Numbered from the stretch's first letter, positions 1-5,365 are shown. The stretch is 12,436 bases of DNA from an uncultured Mucilaginibacter sp. (GCF_946479965.1 NZ_CAMLHX010000080.1:1-12436); one strand, 5' to 3'. Translations and numbers: made by a program. The notes: a model not told the origin generated them from the letters alone.

Positions 1-2
1 AT

Positions 3-515
3 GAGTTCGGCGGCGCGTTTACTTTTTTCCCGGTTTTCAAACACCAGCTTTTTATTCGCGATGATGAGTTCGTTCGCCCGTTTCTCTTTTTCGAGGTTTT
101 GAAATACCAGTTCTTTGTTAGCGATGATCAGTTCTGTAGCGAGTTTTTCCTTAAGCTTATTTTGCAGGAGTAATTCCTTGTTGGCGATGATCAGTTCGGC
201 AGCTCTTTTTTCTTTTTCGTTGTTTTGAAAGACCAGTTCTGTACCGGCAAGAATAAGTTCTGCGGCACGCTGTTCACGCTCCGTATTTTGCGCGTCCAAC
301 CGGGTATAGGCAATCACCAGTTCGGCGGCGCGTTTTGATTTTTCTTCAATAAGCGCCTCCAACTGTTCATTGGCAACGATCATTTCTCGGGCGCACCTGA
401 TCTTTTCTTCGTTCTGAAAATCCAGTTCGATATTGGCGAGGATCAGTTCGGCTTCCAGTTTGGCTTTTTCCTGGTTGGCAATCAGCAACTGTGCAGTTAA
501 GTTATCGGTATCCAT
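3..515 (-). CDS. Coiled-coil repeat signalling protein, N-terminal part (runs off left edge)
   Basis: This minus-strand frame starts at ATG 513-515 and stays open to the window edge, giving 171 residues. An in-frame TAA at 540-542 with no start codon in between fixes the start. After a 15-residue lead (MDTDNLTAQLLIANQ) there are seven consecutive 21-residue units with consensus near EKEKRAAELIIANKELVFQN, then the beginning of an eighth. Twenty-one residues equal three heptads, so this should be one long amphipathic coiled coil. There is no signal peptide or membrane segment, so a cytoplasmic protein is expected. From family knowledge, repeats of this type occur in Bacteroidota ahead of PAS, GAF and histidine-kinase domains, where the helix would dimerise and transmit signals. 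The catalytic part, if any, is outside the window, so calling it a sensor kinase is inference. A pure coiled-coil scaffold remains possible. Confidence 0.8.
   Translation of the reverse strand, partial: MDTDNLTAQLLIANQEKAKLEAELILANIELDFQNEEKIRCAREMIVANEQLEALIEEKSKRAAELVIAYTRLDAQNTEREQRAAELILAGTELVFQNNEKEKRAAELIIANKELLLQNKLKEKLATELIIANKELVFQNLEKEKRANELIIANKKLVFENREKSKRAAEL
30..470 (-). repeat. Seven tandem 63-bp coding repeats (21-residue coiled-coil units)
   Basis: Seven in-frame 63-bp units encode residues 16-162 of the gene starting at 515. The units nearest the left edge are most alike (ELIIANKEL recurs), and those near the N-terminus are more diverged (for example EKIRCAREMIVANEQLEALI). 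This gradient suggests recent duplication of the C-terminal units. The array continues as a partial unit to position 3. Repeat number may vary between strains or collapse in short-read assembly. Confidence 0.85.
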
Positions 516-578
516 ATGGGCTGCCGGGGCAGCTGTTGGTTAATAGCGGGGTGAATTTAAAGACGTTATGCAATATAC

Positions 579-590
579 GCATTTAAATGC
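579..590. promoter_or_regulatory. Perfect 12-bp palindrome GCATTTAAATGC
   Basis: The sequence is fully self-complementary. It lies 63 bp upstream of the coiled-coil gene start, with GCAAT (570-574) and ATTGC (591-595) forming a further nested pair. It could be an operator for a dimeric regulator of that gene. No regulator family is recognised from it, and AT-rich palindromes can arise by chance. Confidence 0.25.
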
Positions 591-634
591 ATTGCGGTTA
601 GTTTTAAATAGATAGGATAAATTTCCGCCTTTTT

Positions 635-656
635 TTGTTGGTGATAATACCAACAA
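635..656. repeat. Perfect hairpin, 8-bp stem TTGTTGGT/ACCAACAA, 6-nt loop
   Basis: TTGTTGGT (635-642) and ACCAACAA (649-656) are exact complements around GATAAT. The run of T lies on the 5' side in the plus strand, so neither strand shows a stem followed by U residues and this is not a standard intrinsic terminator. In a minus-strand transcript it would fold in the leader of the coiled-coil gene, if that transcript starts upstream of it. Confidence 0.4.
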
Positions 657-715
657 CGGCAGCAGATGGGAAAACTTTCTGCACTTAATATGCAGCATTA
701 TTGATGCTGGTTAGT

Positions 716-911
716 GTTTCACAGTGAAACGCAAAACACCCAATTTTGCAATCATTTAATAATCAAATAATTAACCAATGTTTACAGCTAAAAATCCTGA
801 CGAATAAGTAGTTTCACAGTGTTTCATGTTAAAAAATAACTTATTAATTATCAATAAGTTACAAAAAACTGCGTTTCATTTCGTTTCACATGTTTCATAT
901 CCGCGTGAAAC
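716..911. repeat. Cluster of eight GTTTCA/TGAAAC motifs
   Basis: GTTTCA starts at 716, 811, 821, 873, 883 and 892; TGAAAC lies at 725-730 and 906-911. The first pair forms the perfect 15-bp palindrome GTTTCACAGTGAAAC (716-730). The last pair is inverted around an 8-bp centre (892-911). Copies 811/821, 873/883 and 883/892 are spaced 10, 10 and 9 bp, about one helical turn. A given hexamer is expected well under once on both strands in 200 bp, so the cluster is unlikely to be chance. Multiple binding sites for one regulator is the simplest reading; no known regulator is assigned. Confidence 0.6.
837..861. repeat. Perfect inverted repeat TAACTTATT-N7-AATAAGTTA
   Basis: Two exact 9-bp complementary arms flank the 7-nt loop AATTATC. 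The repeat lies between two groups of GTTTCA motifs (811-826 and 873-897). It is AT-rich with no adjacent T-run after the stem, so an operator or DNA-level structure is more likely than a terminator. Confidence 0.4.
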
Positions 912-946
912 GGAACACTGCTTTTGCAGAAGCTAAATAAGTCTTT

Positions 947-1453
947 TTATTCATCCGCCCCCACCGCCGCTATCAACGGATCAAGGGCTTTTCTATCCAT
1001 GTTATCAAAGCCGTTTTGCATAGCTTCTTTATTCATTGGGTCTTTCTCAAACCACGCTCCTATTTTTAATAAAATCCGGTCCGTCCATGATAAACCGGAT
1101 ATATTGCACCTGCCGGGAACAAAATACACCTCAACCAGTTTGCTAAGCACAGGGTCGAGATTGCTTTTAATTACCTGCTGCTGCAATAATTGATTATTAG
1201 TAGTGCTCCCGCTAACTACAAACAGGAAAAGCTTCTTCTTACTAAGCAATGTACCGTTCTGTTTAAGCCATTTGTTAATTACCAGCTGCCCCACGTATAT
1301 TGAGCTACCCAGGATGATAACATCATACTTTGCCAATGCTTCTGGTGGGGTAATTTCGGTTCCAATCATCGGTAGCTTTAACGCCTGCGCCAGCCACCCG
1401 GCATATTGGCTGGTTGCACCATACCTACCCTGATAAATTATAATTCCATTCAT
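947..1453 (-). CDS. Flavodoxin-domain protein (HemG-like fold)
   Basis: A 168-residue cytoplasmic protein with a flavodoxin fold. Strand 1 (NGIIIY) leads into an FMN phosphate loop, YQGRYGAT at 7-14, with the G-x-x-G-x-T spacing of the flavodoxin_5 / protoporphyrinogen-oxidase-like family. The second hallmark, YDVIILGSSIYVGQL (43-57), is the strand and loop that normally contacts the flavin, and FVPGRC (111-116) lies in a later core strand. Length is near that of HemG (about 180), but I cannot assign HemG's reaction: many Bacteroidota carry flavodoxin-domain proteins of this size with unknown partners, and no haem genes are nearby. Start ATG 1451-1453 places the first strand at the extreme N-terminus, as the family expects. 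A 209-bp gap separates it from the divergent lipoprotein gene. Flavin binding is well supported; the substrate is unknown. Confidence 0.8.
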   Translation of the reverse strand: MNGIIIYQGRYGATSQYAGWLAQALKLPMIGTEITPPEALAKYDVIILGSSIYVGQLVINKWLKQNGTLLSKKKLFLFVVSGSTTNNQLLQQQVIKSNLDPVLSKLVEVYFVPGRCNISGLSWTDRILLKIGAWFEKDPMNKEAMQNGFDNMDRKALDPLIAAVGADE

Positions 1454-1587
1454 AAGTTTTCGGTTTGGTGCAAGGTACCGGCATTGATGTTGCCATTAAA
1501 TGATGGCGGTCATTATTGAAGATGATATTCCCCAATAAGATCAGTCGGCGTGAGCAAGAGAAAAACGAATGAAAAGTTAAACCAGAA

Positions 1588-1618
1588 TTGGATGGCTGTG
1601 ATACATGCGCTATCTTAG
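1588..1618 (+). promoter_or_regulatory. Candidate Bacteroidota promoter for the lipoprotein gene
   Basis: TTG at 1588-1590 is followed after 20 bp by TATCTTAG at 1611-1618, seven of eight matches to the TAnnTTTG -7 element. The spacing fits the Bacteroidota -33/-7 layout. Transcription would start roughly 40 bp upstream of the ATG at 1663. Assigned by eye only. Confidence 0.4.
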
Positions 1619-1662
1619 AAGCGAAATACAGCAGATGGGGTTATCATCACAAAAATTAAAAT

Positions 1663-2118
1663 ATGAATGCATCTATCCTATTATTCCGGTTAAGCAAAGC
1701 AAGGACATTTTTAATGTTTTTTTTGCTCATCTGGTTATTTGCAGGTTGCAAGCGAAAAGACGTTGAATTGGCAACCATAAATGCAGCTGCGTATGTAGAT
1801 GGGAATAAGGCTACCGCTAATTTTGTTCTTTTAGACCCAAGCCAGAGCACGGTTATTGGTGATGAAGATGCGATTGACCGGTATTTGGCCACCAAACCAA
1901 TTCATGCCCAGTACGCCGTTACCGAATACACTGAGAAAGTTATACCCGGCGAATACATTTTAGTGATACAGATTAAGGAAATAGGCGCTCCGGTTTTGTA
2001 TAAAACTTATACCTACAACTTCATTACTACGCGGGGTACATCCGCTAAACCTAAATATGTAATGCAATTTACCTCAGGCAGCAGCTTAGCCTTTCAGCCT
2101 TGGGTTGATAAGAAGTAA
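1663..2118 (+). CDS. Small lipoprotein of unknown function
   Basis: A 151-residue protein with a lipoprotein signal: basic residues at R9, K12 and R14, a hydrophobic stretch RTFLMFFLLIWLFAG, and a lipobox FAG-C with the acylated cysteine at C29. The next residues (KRKD) are charged. The mature part, about 120 residues, has alternating beta-like segments (KATANFVLL, YILVIQIKEI, LYKTYTYNF, YVMQFTSG), which suggests a small beta-sandwich or beta-barrel domain on the outer or inner membrane. I do not recognise the family. The start ATG is preceded by an A/T-rich leader, usual for this phylum. It stands alone on the plus strand, converging on the receiver gene with a 22-bp gap, so the two probably share a termination zone. 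Confidence 0.75.
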   Translation: MNASILLFRLSKARTFLMFFLLIWLFAGCKRKDVELATINAAAYVDGNKATANFVLLDPSQSTVIGDEDAIDRYLATKPIHAQYAVTEYTEKVIPGEYILVIQIKEIGAPVLYKTYTYNFITTRGTSAKPKYVMQFTSGSSLAFQPWVDKK

Positions 2119-2132
2119 TTAGAGAAAACAGA

Positions 2133-2158
2133 CAGCCGGCTCAATATGCCAGCGGCTG
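2133..2158. terminator. Possible hairpin at the convergent gene ends
   Basis: CAGCC (2133-2137) pairs with GGCTG (2154-2158), and after one bulged G, GCT pairs with AGC. The hairpin overlaps the stop codon of the minus-strand receiver gene and lies just past the lipoprotein stop. There is no T-run, so a role in termination is a weak inference from position. Confidence 0.25.
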
Positions 2159-2515
2159 GTGGTTCACCAGGCGGATAACCTTGTCTATCATATCCGGCAA
2201 ATTGAAAGGCTTGCTGATATAATCGTTAGCGTTACACTCTGTGGCTATCAGTTCAATATCATTAGCAGTTGATAGAATAATGACCGGAATATTCTTTAAA
2301 GGATCTATCTGTTTTATCTTTTTACACAGGCGATGACCCGGACGGTTATTAATAAATTCATCCAAAAGGATCAACTCAGGTTTAAAGGGAATTATTTCGT
2401 CAAGATTGCTCGGTTCAGGTATGCTCAGGGTCTCAAACCCTTGTTCGTCAAGAATAAATTCGATAATGCTTCTAATATCCTTGTCATTCTCAATAATCAA
2501 TATTTTCTTTCTCAC
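2141..2515 (-). CDS. Stand-alone response-regulator receiver domain (downstream of kaiB-like gene)
   Basis: A 124-residue CheY-like protein with no output domain. The receiver marks are present: strand 1 ILIIEND (5-11), phospho-acceptor D52 in ILLDEF, switch residue S82 in IILST, and K102 in ISKPF. The usual acidic pair is E9-N10 rather than D-D, so Mg2+ binding may be weaker. The start is GTG at 2513-2515. No ATG precedes it in frame, and the frame runs open back to the stop codon of the kaiB-like gene, 57 bp upstream, so the two genes are in the same frame. It is probably co-transcribed with kaiB and the first receiver. It would act in phosphorelay through protein contacts; its partner kinase is not identified. 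Confidence 0.85.
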   Translation of the reverse strand: MRKKILIIENDKDIRSIIEFILDEQGFETLSIPEPSNLDEIIPFKPELILLDEFINNRPGHRLCKKIKQIDPLKNIPVIILSTANDIELIATECNANDYISKPFNLPDMIDKVIRLVNHQPLAY

Positions 2516-2572
2516 GCTGTCTGGGTTTGGCGTAAAGATAATATTTTTTAAATACTTGTTGCACAGGCCGAC

Positions 2573-2854
2573 TTACAACGGAACCAGGTTTAGCCCAACC
2601 AGGAACTGGTTCTCCTGCGATAGGTCGCCAACCATTATCCGTACAGGCGTTGGCAGCTTTTTTATAAGCGTGGGTGTAGCAACTATTTGTTCACCTTCGG
2701 CCAGATGCGGGTGTTTCAACAGGTCAATAACCTCAATTGTATAAGCACCATTTAAATGCTCCGCGCAATACTTCTTCAGGTTTTCAATTGCAGTTTTGGA
2801 TTTATAGGAGTCGCCGGCTATATAAAGGCACAGCTTAAAGTGTTCATTTTTCAT
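2573..2854 (-). CDS. kaiB: KaiB-like thioredoxin-fold protein
   Basis: A 93-residue protein that fits KaiB along its length: KLCLYIAGDS (7-16) matches the KaiB opening LKLYVAGNT; YTIEVIDLLKHPHLAE (38-53) matches its VIDVLKNPQLAE region; IVATPTLIKKLPTPVR (57-72) matches LATPTLAKVLPPPVR; and VGDLS (75-79) matches IGDLS. In cyanobacteria KaiB binds KaiC and changes fold to drive the circadian oscillator, and many non-photosynthetic bacteria carry KaiB without a proven clock. Compared with the Thermosynechococcus protein as I remember it, the tail reads VGLNLVPL and stops, so the positions equal to D91 and Y94 are N89 and P92. No KaiC gene is visible. The ATG overlaps the upstream receiver's stop (TAATG) and has a strong Shine-Dalgarno sequence, indicating translational coupling. 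Family is confident; function here is inference. Confidence 0.9.
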   Translation of the reverse strand: MKNEHFKLCLYIAGDSYKSKTAIENLKKYCAEHLNGAYTIEVIDLLKHPHLAEGEQIVATPTLIKKLPTPVRIMVGDLSQENQFLVGLNLVPL

Positions 2855-3228
2855 TACGATACCTCCTTTGCAGTGGGTAAATATTTCCGTACCATGGTAA
2901 ACAGCTCATCCAGATCAAAGGGTTTATATAGATAGTCGTCGCAGCCAGCCGTTAAAACGTCGCCGGGATTTATGTAGGCCGAGAATATTATAACAGGAAT
3001 ATGTCTATACTCAGGCATCTGCTTTAACTGACGACAAAGGTCACTTCCTTTAGCATCAGATAAACGATGATCAAGAAATATCAGATCAGGCTTAAAATCG
3101 CGTACTGCGTTAAACAGCATGCTGCCCAGCCAGATATCGAAAACTTCAAAGTTTTCGTAAGTAAGTGCCTCGGTAACAATATTCAGTATATCGCGGTTAT
3201 CGTCTAAAATTAAAATGCGTTTATTCAA
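2854..3228 (-). CDS. Stand-alone response-regulator receiver domain (upstream of kaiB-like gene)
   Basis: A 124-residue CheY-like receiver with a full active site: acidic pair D9-D10 in ILILDDN, phospho-acceptor D53 in IFLDHR, switch residue S83 in IIFSAY, and K102 in LYKPF. There is no DNA-binding or enzymatic domain. The start is TTG at 3226-3228: an in-frame TAG at 3244-3246 closes the frame upstream, no ATG intervenes, and a later start would remove strand 1. Its stop overlaps the kaiB-like ATG by one base. It is the first gene of the three-gene cassette and is similar in length and design to the receiver at the other end, so the two may be diverged paralogues. The P450 gene ends 149 bp upstream. 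A -7-like TATATTAG (3244-3251, minus) precedes it, but only about 16 bases from the start codon. Confidence 0.87.
   Translation of the reverse strand: MNKRILILDDNRDILNIVTEALTYENFEVFDIWLGSMLFNAVRDFKPDLIFLDHRLSDAKGSDLCRQLKQMPEYRHIPVIIFSAYINPGDVLTAGCDDYLYKPFDLDELFTMVRKYLPTAKEVS
2861..2869 (-). promoter_or_regulatory. Strong Shine-Dalgarno sequence AAAGGAGGT for the kaiB-like gene
   Basis: AAAGGAGGT lies six bases before the kaiB ATG, inside the last codons of the upstream receiver gene. It closely matches the anti-Shine-Dalgarno sequence, while other starts in the window show none, as is usual for Bacteroidota. It supports the choice of kaiB start and re-initiation at the TAATG overlap. Confidence 0.7.
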
Positions 3229-3377
3229 AACAGGGTGTTTAACCTAATATATGGTTGATGGGGTAAGTAGAAGAGAACTTAAGCTATCCGCTGTATGGTA
3301 GGTGGTAAATGTTATTAGCATAACAAATAAAACGCCAAATGTTTTGGGTTGATGTCACTTACCCCTTTAAGCCCCCA

Positions 3378-4703
3378 TCATTTCTTTTTAATATTGAGGA
3401 TAACCTCGCGTGGGCGCATGGTGAGTAAAGGCCATGCCCTGGGGGTTGCTGTAGGTTTTATTTGAAAAGCATTGAAAATAGCGTGCAAAATAAACGCAAT
3501 CTCGGCCATGGCAAAATTATTCCCAATGCACATTCGGGGGCCGGCACCAAACGGAAAGTAGTTTTTAATGTTTTTGTTGATGGTTCCTTCCTCCGTTAAA
3601 AAGCGTTCCGGGTTAAATTTTTCTGGGTCCTCCCAATATGCGGCACTTCGGTGCATCCCATACAAATAAGTTAAAATACTGGTACCACCGGGGTAGGTAT
3701 AACCTTTAAACTCGTCATCATTTATTGTTAACCGCTCGCTTAACCAAACTGCCGGGTACAGGCGCATGCCTTCGCTTATCACAGCGTTTATATAACTATC
3801 GCGCGGGCTATCCATTATATCAATTTCCGCTATCCTGTTTGTAATCTTTTCTAAAACCTTCTTATCTGATGATATCAGATATAACAGCCACGAAACCGTA
3901 GCACCGGTTGTTTCATGCCCGGCAAACAACAGTACCAAAAGCTCGCTTATCAGCAGATCGTCATCCATGCCTTCGTCGGTATCCTCATACCTTGCGCTTA
4001 GCAGCATATTTAGCAGGTCGTTATGTGGTTGGTCATCTGCTCTTCTTCGGTCAACAATTTCCTTGAGCATTTTTCTGATGCCTACCCATCGCTCGGCTAC
4101 CTTTTTCTCTTCGCCTGTAAAAGGGTACATCAGTTTTTTAAACGGATGGAAAATATCTTTCAACATAAAGGCCTGCATATCTATAAAGGCGCTGCTCAGC
4201 TCATCCGTTAACTGCTTAGAAATACTAATATTAAACAGCGAGTTAATCAAAACAGAAAAAGAAAGCTGGCGCATTAGCGGATAAATGTCTATGTTATCTC
4301 CCTGCGGAAAACTTATTAAAGATTCGTTGATGGTATTGATAACCGTATTATACAACTGTTGTATACTTCCATGATGAAAAGCCGGCTGTATCAAACGCCG
4401 TTGCCGGCGCCAGTCGTCGCCATTGGTAAAAAGCAGGCTGCTTCCAAACTGCTTAACAGCTTCTGCGTTACCTAAATCGGCCTTTTGGTAATTTGTGTGG
4501 TGCTCGCGAAGTACATAATTAATAAAATCACCATCCTGCGTAATTATAACCCGACCCTTTCCCGGAATAACCGCCGAATAAGTACCACCAAAGCGCTTCA
4601 TCCGCATGGTAACAAGGGCTATGGGGTCGGTTAGTATTTTATAGGAGCTTGCAAGGCTCTGCAGCCTGGTTACTCCATTGGGTAAGTTGTACTTTGTGCT
4701 CAT
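3378..4703 (-). CDS. Cytochrome P450
   Basis: A 441-residue haem-thiolate monooxygenase with all signature elements in order: C-helix WRRQR (98-102), I-helix AGHETT (261-266) for oxygen activation, K-helix E-G-M-R (311-314), the PERF loop (365-368), and the haem-binding loop FGAGPRMCIG (385-394) with proximal ligand C392. There is no N-terminal membrane anchor, so the enzyme should be soluble, as in most bacterial P450s, and length is normal. The substrate cannot be read from sequence. No ferredoxin or ferredoxin reductase is next to it, so electrons must come from partners elsewhere; the flavodoxin-like protein at 947-1453 is a conceivable but unsupported donor. It lies 68 bp downstream of the Crp/Fnr-like gene on the same strand, with a candidate promoter in the gap. 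Start ATG 4701-4703 gives MSTKYNLPNG. Confidence 0.95.
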   Translation of the reverse strand: MSTKYNLPNGVTRLQSLASSYKILTDPIALVTMRMKRFGGTYSAVIPGKGRVIITQDGDFINYVLREHHTNYQKADLGNAEAVKQFGSSLLFTNGDDWRRQRRLIQPAFHHGSIQQLYNTVINTINESLISFPQGDNIDIYPLMRQLSFSVLINSLFNISISKQLTDELSSAFIDMQAFMLKDIFHPFKKLMYPFTGEEKKVAERWVGIRKMLKEIVDRRRADDQPHNDLLNMLLSARYEDTDEGMDDDLLISELLVLLFAGHETTGATVSWLLYLISSDKKVLEKITNRIAEIDIMDSPRDSYINAVISEGMRLYPAVWLSERLTINDDEFKGYTYPGGTSILTYLYGMHRSAAYWEDPEKFNPERFLTEEGTINKNIKNYFPFGAGPRMCIGNNFAMAEIAFILHAIFNAFQIKPTATPRAWPLLTMRPREVILNIKKK

Positions 4704-4727
4704 GGTGATCTGGGGGTTAATGTATTA

Positions 4728-4735
4728 CAAACCTA
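4728..4735 (-). promoter_or_regulatory. Candidate -7 element TAGGTTTG upstream of the P450 gene
   Basis: Read on the minus strand, 4735-4728 is TAGGTTTG, an exact match to the Bacteroidota TAnnTTTG -7 box. It lies in the 68-bp gap after the Crp-like gene and would give a leader of roughly 20 bases before the P450 ATG. A TTTG on the same strand (4753-4750) is only 14 bp away, shorter than the usual spacer, so the -33 element is poor. Confidence 0.4.
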
Positions 4736-4771
4736 AAGCTGTGCTGCCACAAAAAAATTAACAAAAGCTAA

Positions 4772-5365
4772 TTAATGTAGTTGACCTTTGGCAATCCGCT
4801 TACGAATGCGGCTGAGCGAAACCGGCGTAATGCCTAAATAAGTAGCCAGGTATTTATCGGGTACCCGGTTAACTATATCGGGCTTCTCCTGTACCAGGTT
4901 AAGATATCTTTCTGTGGGTGACATCAACACAAATGATTCAATCCTATGTATGGCCTTCTCCATCATTCGTAATTGGATGTTGGAGCGGTGAGCGCCTATA
5001 GCCGCATTCCGATCAGCAAACTCCTGCATTACCTTGTAGTCTATTTCCAGAAGCATGGTATCTTCTACAGCCTCAAATATAAAACGCGAAGGCTTTTGCC
5101 ATGCAATGCTGTCGTATGAGCCTACAAACTGGTTTTCCCAACTCAATGTGATGGTTACATCACGGCCATCGGGTTTAAGCTGATACCCTCTGATAAGGCC
5201 GCTTTTTATACGGCCCATTTTTGTTGAAGTAGACCCCTCGTTAATATAAATCTCTCCGGCGCGTAGTTTTTTTATTTTTGCCGTTTTAAAAAGCCGATAA
5301 ATATCTGCAATGTTTACACCCTTTAAAATAGAGATGTAAAATTGAAGATCTTCCTGGTTTAACAT
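4772..5365 (-). CDS. Crp/Fnr-family transcriptional regulator
   Basis: A 197-residue protein with an N-terminal cyclic-nucleotide-binding-type beta-roll (about 25-115; KKLRAGEIYINEG and the GLIRGYQLKPDGR turn are typical), a linking helix (about 120-150), and a C-terminal helix-turn-helix at about 165-192, with YLATYLGITPVSLSRIRKRI as the recognition segment. This is the common Bacteroidota Crp subgroup. The beta-roll lacks a clear cAMP phosphate-binding R-x-S motif and there is no Fe-S cysteine cluster, so the ligand is unknown. The gene faces the plus-strand unit starting at 5484/5659 across a 293-bp region containing a TTAAAC-N5-GTTTAA inverted repeat, a candidate self-operator. The P450 gene follows on the same strand and is a plausible target. 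Start ATG 5363-5365 gives MLNQEDLQFY. Confidence 0.9.
   Translation of the reverse strand: MLNQEDLQFYISILKGVNIADIYRLFKTAKIKKLRAGEIYINEGSTSTKMGRIKSGLIRGYQLKPDGRDVTITLSWENQFVGSYDSIAWQKPSRFIFEAVEDTMLLEIDYKVMQEFADRNAAIGAHRSNIQLRMMEKAIHRIESFVLMSPTERYLNLVQEKPDIVNRVPDKYLATYLGITPVSLSRIRKRIAKGQLH

Larger units (their letters stand above)
516..946. other. 431-bp non-coding spacer rich in short repeats
   Basis: No credible gene was found on either strand. The spacer holds a perfect 12-bp palindrome GCATTTAAATGC (579-590), a hairpin with an 8-bp stem (635-656), a palindrome GTTTCACAGTGAAAC (716-730), a 9-bp-stem inverted repeat (837-861), and eight copies of GTTTCA or its complement between 716 and 911. 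Both flanking genes are on the minus strand, so this is the region upstream of the coiled-coil gene and downstream of the flavodoxin gene. No convincing TAnnTTTG promoter was found upstream of the coiled-coil gene. Confidence 0.7.

Noticed and set aside
30..470. Tandem DNA satellite or CRISPR-like array
   Set aside because: The period is exactly 63 bp, in frame, with coiled-coil protein conservation and silent differences between units, so it is a coding repeat.
635..656. Intrinsic terminator for the flavodoxin gene
   Set aside because: The stem is not followed by T residues on the minus strand (A residues follow instead), and it lies about 290 bp beyond the stop codon.
716..911. CRISPR array
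   Set aside because: The repeated unit is only 6-7 bp, spacing is 9-95 bp, and copies occur in both orientations. A CRISPR array needs longer, regularly spaced, same-direction repeats.
924..1193. Plus-strand frame opposite the flavodoxin gene
   Set aside because: It overlaps a well-supported flavodoxin-fold gene on the other strand and shows no family resemblance.
947..1453. Assignment as protoporphyrinogen oxidase HemG
   Set aside because: The fold matches, but no haem-pathway neighbours or family-specific insert were recognised, so only flavodoxin-domain is claimed.
1492..1507. Inverted repeat GCCAT-N6-ATGGC upstream of the flavodoxin gene as an operator
   Set aside because: The arms are only 5 bp and unremarkable; chance occurrence cannot be excluded and nothing else supports it.
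2516..2572. KaiB-receiver fusion broken by a point mutation (pseudogene)
   Set aside because: KaiB ends at a natural position for its fold and the receiver is complete with a usable GTG start, so two intact genes are more likely. The open frame is reported only as an observation.
3378..5365. Biosynthetic gene cluster around the P450
   Set aside because: Only a regulator is adjacent; no terpene cyclase, polyketide or peptide synthetase, ferredoxin or tailoring enzymes are present.
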